Part shown: positions 18,036 through 24,819 of the stretch, in pieces
How the letters are laid out: each line of letters opens with the position of its first letter
Position numbering within the stretch: position 1 is the first letter of the stretch
Source of the DNA: Chara braunii
Taxonomy: Eukaryota > Streptophyta > Charophyceae > Charales > Characeae
Reading direction: 5' to 3'
Length of the DNA stretch: 24,819 nucleotides
Assembly: GCA_003427395.1 (NCBI GenBank)
Contig: BFEA01000030.1
Span: forward strand, 2,388,243-2,413,061
Notes under the pieces: generated by a model
Databases searched by the model: none
What the model was told of the DNA's origin: nothing
Seen by the model: the letters and a program-made list of their open reading frames with translations, nothing else
Translations under genes and position numbers: made by a program

Positions 18036-18640
18036 CTCACACTTCTTCGCATTGATCTTGAAGTTTGCCTCACGTAACTTCTCCAAGATCTGCCTTAGAT
18101 GAGCCTCATTCTCCTGGAGGGTCTTACTAAAAATCAAAATATTGTCTAAGTGAACGACTACGAATCTAATCTAACCACGACCTAAACAAATCGTTCATAC
18201 AGCGCTGGAAAGTGGTCGGTGTGTTAGTTAGTCCAAAGGGCATAACTATAAACTCATAATGCCCGTATCTAGTCTTGAATGCCGTTTTGTACTGATCATC
18301 AGGGTGGACCGCAATCTGGTGGTACCCTGATTTCAATCGATCTTTGTGAAGTACTTGCAGCCCTGCACCCGATCTAGCAAGTCATCTATTCGGGGCAGTG
18401 GTTCTGCATTCTTGACTGTAACGGCGTTGAGACCCCTATAGTTAATGCACATCCTCAACTTTCCCTTTTTCTTGGGGACAAAGAGAACAGGTGCTCCAAA
18501 TGGAGACGAACTGAGGGCCTAATCCAACCCTTTTCGTGGAGCTCGTCTAGCTGCTTACGCCGCTCCTCTAACTCCTTAGGAGACATTCTATAAACTGCCC
18601 CTTTGGGAGTTTTACTGCCAGACTCCATCTCAATACGATG
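18036..18640 (-). pseudogene. Partial reverse transcriptase of retrotransposon 2
   Basis: On the minus strand: [11 protein letters not shown] (fingers, about 18535), then frame-broken [13 protein letters not shown] and YRGLNAVTV, then YEF-VMPFGLTN-like sequence around 18240-18260. The catalytic site at 18152-18141 reads H-L-D-N where the family has Y-L-D-D, so the second metal-binding Asp is Asn. LIFSKTLQENEAHLRQILEK and KINAKKCE follow, where the domain is cut off by the deletion. At least two frame changes and a stop (18071-18073 complement region lies outside; TAG at about 18173) break it. Confidence 0.85.
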
Positions 18641-18918
18641 CTGGATGGGACGCGGTACTACTCCCGAAAGAGCTTTTGACAAATCTGCGTACTTTTCTAG
18701 TAGCTTGGCAATAGTGGGGTTAGTTGGTTCCTCTTTCTTAAGCTCAGTAACTGGCCTAGTATAGGCAACAAAAACCTGCTCTTCTAATTGCTCCTCAACT
18801 AATCACTCAAACGCAGGAGCACTGCGACAACAATGTGCCAAAGAGTTGTCTACTCCTGACACATGGAACAAGCGGACCGTCTTGACACCACATGAAGGAC
18901 TAGGAAGCCTACACATGC

Positions 18919-19314
18919 TCACGCAAATGCAGTGTCTCCTACTGCCATTCCCCAATCCATTCCTAGGACCATATCAAATGGGAGATTATCCTCGACGAGG
19001 AGAGAGAGGGAATGAAGAACTCTCTCTACGTTCCCATCTGCCTCTAGGCGAAAATACGCCTGGACTCCCTTGACATAATCCTCGATTCGCATGGTGCGAT
19101 TATCTGCGAGGATGCTGACCATGGGCTCATCTAGCTTTTGGACTGTCAAGCTGAGCTGTAGCTTTTTCAACACTTTGCAACTAATATAGCTACGAGTGGC
19201 CCCACTGTCTATGAGGGCCCCTACCCCGCCTATAAAAACCTCTACATCCACTAACAGTAGCTGCCCTTTTCCTTCTTTCTTCATCTTGGCCCAGGTTGGC
19301 ATTCTCTCCTTCAT
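18919..19314 (-). pseudogene. Aspartic protease of retrotransposon 2, domain intact
   Basis: An open 131-codon frame. The active site D-S-G-A-T is intact (Asp codon at 19209-19207), preceded by VFIGGVGALI and followed by RSYIS. The LLVEDNLPFDMVLGMDWG segment near the end is the usual closing motif of retropepsin-like domains of Ty3/Gypsy elements. It would process Gag-Pol. The domain itself shows no lesion, unlike element 1, but the frame differs from gag before it and from RT after it, so it is probably no longer expressed. The linker to RT (18918-18683) contains a stop near 18810. Confidence 0.8.
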
Positions 19315-19550
19315 CTCTTATGCCAGTCCTGTGAGGGAAGCACCTGAAGAGACTCTTACACAAGCAGTTTCTCGACAACTGACTAGGCGCTGGCCAACAA
19401 TCTCTGCCATAGGCTCACGTGGAGTGGGAGTTTCTATTTGGCGCGTGCACTCATCTCCACGTGGCCTAGAGGTAAGGGCAGTTGCTACCTCTACCGGCGG
19501 TTGCCTTTGGCTGCCTCAACAACTTCTCGCCGGGCACTCCTATATTTTGG

Positions 19551-19592
19551 ACAAAATTTTATAATATGCCCAGGTTCGGTGCAAAAGATGCA
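19551..19592 (-). pseudogene. Gag zinc knuckle of retrotransposon 2, intact motif
   Basis: On the minus strand C-I-F-C-T-E-P-G-H-I-I-K-F-C gives a complete CX2CX4HX4C nucleocapsid motif. It would bind the element's RNA. The Gly/Arg/Pro-rich stretch upstream (19600-19860) is typical linker sequence in gag. Confidence 0.85.
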
Positions 19593-21562
19593 CTGACCCG
19601 CATCTATCCTCTTTTGCCAATCTGTCTGCTCAAGACCAAAGGATTCCCAGGGCCGGCCCTCAGGCCAACCAGGGTGCCAACCACCCCCTCTGGGAGGTGA
19701 TCGATTTGAACGAGTGGAGTTTGACGAGGGACCTTGACCCCTACCTCCCGCTTGGGGGTTTCCTCTACCACCAACCCCCTGGCCACCCTGCCCTCGACCA
19801 CTCGAGGCCTGGCCCCCTTGGCCCTAGCCTCTTCGTTTTCCTTGCGGCCTCCCCCCGACCGTGATAGCATTCTAGATACTCCCCTGACCTTCACTACTGT
19901 TTACATCGTCCATGCCCCATTCTATATCACTGTAAGGGACCTCTTCTAGATCACCTTCCATGGTAAGGATAAGGTTATCCTTTGCCTTGACTTTCCCTGA
20001 GATGGTCCGTCCTTTCCACTTCTTGCCCTTTGCAAGGTCCTTGTGCCAGGAAGTGGTAACTGTCATGGACCGGGCCTCGAAAGCCACAACCTTTCGACTG
20101 AGCGTGTCATACGGCATGTCAGGTAGTTTCTTTGTGAAGAAGTGCCCTTGCAGAGTTCCGGCATGGTGCAGTAGAATATCTGGACAGGTTGGGTATCAGC
20201 GACCCCATGTTGGGACAACGATAAGTTCATCCGTAGCGGCCTTGAATGCTCTTGCAGTCCTCCACTGTAGCGCGTGGATCGTCTGTAGTTTGTGAGATGC
20301 CCTAAGACCTCTAGTGACATCTATAAACTGCTCATACGGGCCAGACAGGAAATCACTCAAGTTAGTGATGTCGGAGTATGTGACCATGCTATTGTCACAC
20401 TTGGCAGCGCGGGAAAGAGACCTAGCAAAACTGGTCGCTTCATCTTTTAGTGCCTGGAAGGCCACAAGAACATGGTTCTCTAGTAGAATGTTCCGTAAGT
20501 GCAAATAGGACTTGATATTGGCTTCCCAATTATCAAAGTCCTCTCCCTTCTTCCCACTATGGGGTTCAAGGAATCTGACCTTGATGCGCTCGCGCTGCGG
20601 CCGTGCTTGCTCTTCCTTGGGGCCCGCTATCTTGGCGCGTTCTATGGCACCCGTACATAATTTTTATGTGCCCTCTACTACTACACGCATTTCCCTGGCA
20701 ACAGTCATTTCGCGTGCAAAATCCATAGACTGTAAGGCAATATCGTGACTCTTAAGATAGCACAATTGTTCTTGCTGGGCTTTCAGCACGACTTCTACGT
20801 TCTGGGATAAGAGTTATACTTTCCTACCCAGATCAGCTTGTGCTCCCAACAACCCCTGCTGCTCCTCAACTGCCCTCAACTCTCCTTCCATCCTCCCGAC
20901 CGCCTCCAGTCACCTCGTTCTTTCCCTTGCGAGGCGTAGCTTCCATTCGAACAACTTCTCGTCCTCCTTGGCCTGTCGGCTCAAGGGATCCGCCTCGCTT
21001 CACAACTCCTGATCCACCCCTTCCCTTTCTGCCTGGGGAACAAGCAACATAGCTTCCTCCCTTTCCCCCCAGGCCAAATTTACCAGCCACTCAGTTACCA
21101 TCTTCTCCATCTTTGCTTCTCTCACGAGCACCACTTGATTCTCCCCTCTTCAGTTCTTCTATTCCTCTGCAGGGGTTCCTCCACCTCTTCTTCTTTTTTT
21201 TCTTCTTCTTCTACGGCTGCTGCAACTGCTTCCTTCTCCTTTGACAACCGTTTTAACTCCAACTCCTTCTCTTTCCTGGCCTTCTTTGCCAAGAGAGCCA
21301 CCTTTTGTGCTTTCTTCTCCAGCTCCTTCTCCTTCCTTGCCCTTTGTTCTGCCAAAATCTTTGCAGCTTCCTCCTCCGGCTCCTTCGTGTAGGGAGTGGT
21401 CCTTGTGCCACTCCTCGACGTCACTCTACACGAGAAGGTGTGCCAAAATCCTAATGGGAAAAGAAGCCGCCAGAGGGTCCCCCACAAGGAGAACCTCGCG
21501 AGCAAGGAATACATAGGATAGCCATCCATAGTGTTGGGTCCACAACCAAGTGACAGTTCCAC
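19593..21562 (-). pseudogene. gag: gag of retrotransposon 2, frameshifted
   Basis: The reading runs right to left. An N-terminal charged coiled-coil-like part lies at 21400-21140 (KILAEQRARKEKELEKKAQK and more, Lys/Glu/Ala-rich). The capsid region is at 20504-20196, with NILLENHVLVAFQALKDEA, LSDFLSGPYEQFIDVTRGLRA and LQWRTARAFKAATDELI. A shifted frame continues 20117-19872 with DMPYDTLSRKV and DLEEVPYSDIEWG, ending close to the knuckle. The frames of 21562, 21090, 20504, 20320 and 19894 differ, so indels split it into several pieces. No trustworthy start codon is visible; ATG near 21562 is one candidate, and its first 50 codons look non-gag-like. Confidence 0.8.
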
Positions 21563-21985
21563 TCCTCACCACTTAGACTTACCCACAGACTGACCGACTG
21601 GCTGAATGACTCCAGGCTAAACTACTACTACTACAACCGTCTCTACAGGACTCTACTGCTGATCAGGAGGCATTTAAGGAGATCACCCATAACTCCTCAG
21701 GAATTCTTTAATGTTGCAGTCAGGACGACGTGATCAGCAGAGTCCTCTCAAAACGTAAGACAGCTGGATGCGCAGCCTACAGCTCGGATTTCAGGCCTAC
21801 CATGCTACACTGAGCAGCCCGCCGGTTTGAAACGGTCCTCGGGGGTCTTGTCCCTGGGACGTGTCAGTCGTTAGACATGGCCTTTAGCCCTACTCAGCCC
21901 GTGCAGGTTTGGTCACCACAGCTCTACGACCACATGCACAGAGTCCTATCAACTTGGACAGAAGTGACTCAATGCAAAAAGAAGA

Positions 21986-22181
21986 GACAAGCTGACTCAA
22001 CAAGTACCAAGGTATGTGCACATCCATAGGGCGAGGGCGCAGGCTTGAGGCTTGGCGAGATTATACCAACTCCCGAAAGAAAAGACAGATTGACTCAACA
22101 AGTACCAAGGCATGTGCACATCAATAGGGCGAGGGGGCAGGCTCAAGGCGTGGCGAGATTATACCGACTCCCGCTTGGTCA
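21986..22181. repeat. 98-bp tandem repeat, two copies
   Basis: Copies begin at 21986 and 22084, sharing TGACTCAACAAGTACCAAGG, ATGTGCACATC, ATAGGGCGAGG and GGCGAGATTATACC, with about a dozen differences. Confidence 0.9.
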
Positions 22182-22253
22182 AAGTCTTGGTCAACGCCTC
22201 GGTCAACACCGGTCAACTTGGTCAAACCTCCGGTCAAACTTCACCGGTTGACT
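22177..22253 (-). promoter_or_regulatory. Cluster of six W-box-like TTGACC motifs
   Basis: GGTCAA occurs at 22177, 22189, 22201, 22211, 22220 and 22232, so TTGACC is on the minus, element-sense strand at 9-12 base spacing. CCGGTTGACTT follows at 22244 in the other orientation. TTGACY is the core bound by plant WRKY factors. Binding here is inference. Confidence 0.4.
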
Positions 22254-22484
22254 TCTTCAACATCCTGGCTATGGCTGCCGACCTTTCTCCCTCGTCAACC
22301 TCCTCCTCTCTCTTTCCTCCTTCTACCTTCTTCTTCACCCACCTTGGCTATGGCTTCCCTCTTACTCCTTCGTCTCTCCTTTCTCTTTCTTTCTTCCTTC
22401 TCTTTCTCCTTCACTTTTGTCTTCGTCTTCTTTTGGTCCGAGCTCGGCTGCTATGGCCGCCACTTTCTCCTTCGTCTGCACAAC

Positions 22485-22489
<5 letters not shown>

Positions 22490-22566
<77 letters not shown>
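22490..22566. repeat. (CT)n microsatellite in retrotransposon 2 leader
   Basis: About 77 bases of CT. On the element's sense strand this is (GA)n, which in one frame would read as alternating Arg-Glu. Confidence 0.95.
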
Positions 22567-22569
<3 letters not shown>

Positions 22570-23088
22570 CTCGTCTTCTTCCTTGCAGGTACACCGGGTA
22601 TGGCCACTCCTCTCCAACTTGGCAAAACGGCCCTCTTCCCCCCCCGCCGTAGCGGGTTTCTTCTTTGAGGCTGCCTTCTCCTTCGTCGCGATCTTCCCCA
22701 GCGGCAGCGATCTTCTTTCTGGCGGTCTTCGGCCTAACGACACATAGCGCGCGACTGCAGCGGCAAGCAGCGCCCGACAGCAACGGACAGCGGCAACGGG
22801 TAGCAATGCGCGGCGAGGCAGGCACGCGATACGTATGGGCGCAAGCAACTGGCGTGCGATGCAGCGGGCGGGCTCGCGCGGTAACGAGCAGCGCGTGCTG
22901 GCGTGGCACCTTGGTGGGCGCCTCTCCTCCTCCTGGCGCCGAGCGCTGACATGGCACCCTTCCTCTTTTGGTGCGCGAGCACTTACGTTGCACTCTCCTC
23001 CCTCTCGATGACGACGACGATGAAGATGGTGATCGCGATGATGACATGGACGGTGGCGATCGCAACTCCAACGGGACAGCGGGAACCA

Positions 23089-23100
23089 GCTCCGATACCA
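23089..23100 (-). promoter_or_regulatory. Primer binding site of retrotransposon 2, initiator-Met tRNA
   Basis: On the minus strand TGGTATCGGAGC starts one base inside the 5' LTR end. It is the element 1 site with A changed to G at the eighth base. Confidence 0.88.
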
Positions 23101-23101
23101 C

Positions 23102-24025
23102 TGCAATCAGACTTGTCTTCGACACTCTCAGCATGCATGCAAACAGGTGACGATCAAGCATGTTTCATGGCGCGCGCACAAAGCTCAGAGATAAATGTAG
23201 CCAGGAACACAACTCAGATTCAACTTGTGTGAATGGCTATGGCGCAGATGCGCCAGACACTCGATCAACTGTATCCCTCGACAACTTATTCACATACACG
23301 CGCACACTCTGGATCTCCCTGGATGTCCCAGACACACGCACACACACTCACACTAACCTCCTACCTGGCAGCCATGGCTGCCATTTACCTCCTACAGCTA
23401 ACTAGCGGCTATGGCCGTGTCTTCCTCCTCTTAGCCCTCTTCCTCTCCGGGCACCTGCGGACCTCCGTAGCACAAGACACTCCGACAGTGCTTCTGCACG
23501 GCTCACAGGCAAAATGAATCAATGACTGCACGCTGCCTCTTTATGGATACTTCGGATCTTCGCAGGTCTGCCCCTGGACTCTAGGCCCGGGGTATACACA
23601 GTCCCACATGGTACTTGCTGACTTGACAAAGTGCGACCTGAGATTGGGTACCGCTGACTAGGACAGGTAGGACCAGGACTGCCGTTTGTTGACTGTGCGA
23701 GGACTGCCCTGTCCTGACTCAGACGCGGACTGACTTCTAGGAGTCTCGAAAGGTCACTTCCGGAACTTCCAGAAGGTCGCAGGCTTGACCTTTCGGACTG
23801 TAGCAGCTACGACCTATGCCTACCCTACGACCACTAAAACAAAAACCTACCCGACGACCGCACTTTATGTATACAACAGCTGAACATAGGACTTTTTGCA
23901 CACATGTTGCGGGTTCAAAGTTCAAACACACACGGGTCAACGGGTACTGTACATGGGTGAAGGGAAGGTCTAGGGATCGACCCCGAAGTACTGCATTTGC
24001 TACTGTAAAGGTGAAAACCGTTTCA
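23102..24025 (-). repeat. 5' LTR of retrotransposon 2 (924 bp)
   Basis: On the + strand it runs from TGCAATCAGACTTG to AAAACCGTTTCA, and pairs with 16918-17857 in direct orientation. It would carry the element's promoter. A TATA-like stretch (TATACATAAAG on the minus strand of the 3' copy near 17367-17377) reads TATCCATAAAG here. Confidence 0.92.
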
Positions 24026-24153
24026 TTGTAGTGTTGTGCAGAAAATAAAGTGAACAAGTTTTGCCTCAGGGTCACATCAAAATTCTGTACCAAAAAAAAA
24101 ACAAATAGAAACACAGTTTTATTTTCATTTTCCATTTTTTTTTGCCTGGCCGT

Positions 24154-24309
24154 GCAAGTGGTCCCGGGCCACTCTGGTAGCCTACCTGGAAATCAAAATG
24201 AAATGAGCTTTTTCCCTTTTGCTCCACAGAAAATTTCTGTTCTTGTAGAGATAATTCGAATCGAATTGCATAAATAGCTAGGCTACCAGAGTGGCCCGGG
24301 GAAACTTGC
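24154..24309. mobile_element. MITE-like element with about 32-bp terminal inverted repeats
   Basis: The left arm 24154-24185 (GCAAGTGGTCCCGGGCCACT...) and right arm 24279-24309 are inverted copies sharing CCGGGCCACTCTGGTAGCCTA without mismatch and GCAAGT at the outer edge. The 156-bp element has an A/T-rich interior and no coding capacity. No clean target duplication was found, so its superfamily is open. Confidence 0.65.
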
Positions 24310-24335
24310 CCATTCGGACCAAATATATATATATA

Positions 24336-24819
24336 CAGGGTTACCAGCCCGTACGTACGGAGGCCCCCGGGCGGACCTCCATACGTTCGGGCGTTCGGGG
24401 TCCCGTACGGGGCCCGAACCCGACGGCGTTCGGCCCCCGCCAAAAATGATTTTGGGGCCTAAAAAATATATTTTTTTTCTGATTTTTTTTTTAATGAGTT
24501 CTCTATGACGTGAGGTACATGCCTATAAATTTTCAATTCATTTGGCTTAGCCAAATAAGAATTATAAATCGCCAAAGATGGCGGTGTCAAAACGTGGTCG
24601 CCCACATTTTTTTTCACTTTTTACTTTTTGTTTTCACTTTAGTTTGGGGTCTAAACAATTTTATTATTTTTTTAAACTTTTTTAGTGGGTTTTTATTATG
24701 TGAAGTACACATCTGTAAATTTTCAGGGCATTTATCTATGCCAAAAAAAAATGAAAAATCGCCAAAGATGGCGGTGTCGAAAACATGCTCGCGCACTCAC
24801 TAAATTTAATTCTCTTTTT
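24336..24819. mobile_element. Second hAT-like copy, cut by window edge
   Basis: It begins CAGGGTTACCAGCCCGTACG, the inverted equivalent of the right end of the element at 64-1091. It continues through the GC-rich block (to 24450), lacks the 280-bp segment found at 680-959, then matches both 203-bp units inverted and ends at the window edge opposite position 320 of the left copy. Before it lies an AT dinucleotide run (24323-24335), so its target duplication cannot be judged from this side. Confidence 0.8.

Larger units (their letters stand above)
21563..23088 (-). other. Leader of retrotransposon 2, with repeats and charged frames
   Basis: About 1.5 kb between primer site and gag. It holds a 98-bp tandem repeat (21986-22181), a run of six GGTCAA motifs (22177-22237) and a 77-bp (CT)n tract. 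On the minus strand, frames rich in Lys, Glu, Ala and Arg flank the tract (for example TKEKVAAIAAELGPKEDEDK), similar in flavour to the gag N-terminus, so part may be decayed gag rather than leader. Confidence 0.5.
16918..24025 (-). mobile_element. Ty3/Gypsy chromovirus-like LTR retrotransposon 2, internally deleted
   Basis: A 7.1-kb element on the minus strand: 5' LTR 24025-23102, primer site 23100-23089, leader to about 21560, gag, zinc knuckle, protease, partial RT, chromodomain tail, then 3' LTR 17857-16918. The flanking bases TTGC (16914-16917) and TTGT (24026-24029) are a 4-bp duplication with one transition, the same length as in element 1. RNase H and integrase are absent. Protein motifs differ enough from element 1 to call it a separate subfamily. 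Confidence 0.9.

Overview
The window looks like repeat-saturated nuclear DNA of a plant or, more likely, a streptophyte green alga. This is inference. It rests on two Ty3/Gypsy chromovirus-type LTR retrotransposons with initiator-Met tRNA primer sites of the plant kind (TGGTATC...), a reticulon exon of the plant RTNLB style with GT-AG borders, a hAT-like DNA element, and extreme density of (CT)n, (TG)n and homopolymer tracts. A charophyte such as Chara would fit, but the species cannot be proved from the sequence alone. There are no prokaryotic genes, rRNA or CRISPR arrays.

Layout. Positions 64-1091 hold a non-autonomous hAT-like element with an 8-bp target duplication. A second family member in the opposite orientation starts at 24336 and runs off the right edge. 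Positions 1092-8239 are host DNA thick with microsatellites and minisatellites. Its only recognisable protein-coding piece is one reticulon-domain exon at 2471-2651 (+). The same stretch carries a hairpin repeat (4256-4363), a diverged hAT relative (about 4612-4881), a 128-bp tandem repeat (5513-5766) and tRNA-like sequences (6668-7031).

Positions 8244-16833 (+) are a full-length but dead Ty3/Gypsy element: 5' LTR, primer site, long leader, gag, zinc knuckle, protease, RT, RNase H, integrase, chromodomain-like tail, polypurine tract and 3' LTR, flanked by the 4-bp duplication CTAG. It carries many stops and frameshifts, a 41-bp internal duplication and loss of the integrase core. Eighty bases further on, 16918-24025 (-) is a second, related but distinct element. 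Its LTRs are less diverged, and its gag, zinc knuckle and protease are recognisable. An internal deletion fuses mid-RT in frame to the chromodomain tail and removes RNase H and integrase.

The genes do not form a working pathway: everything mobile here is inactivated, and the reticulon exon is one exon of a host gene whose other exons are not visible. The best leads are the hAT pair, a 280-bp segment present only in the left hAT copy that carries a hammerhead-ribozyme-like core, the reticulon exon set between microsatellites, the RT-chromodomain fusion, and a run of six W-box cores in the leader of the second element.
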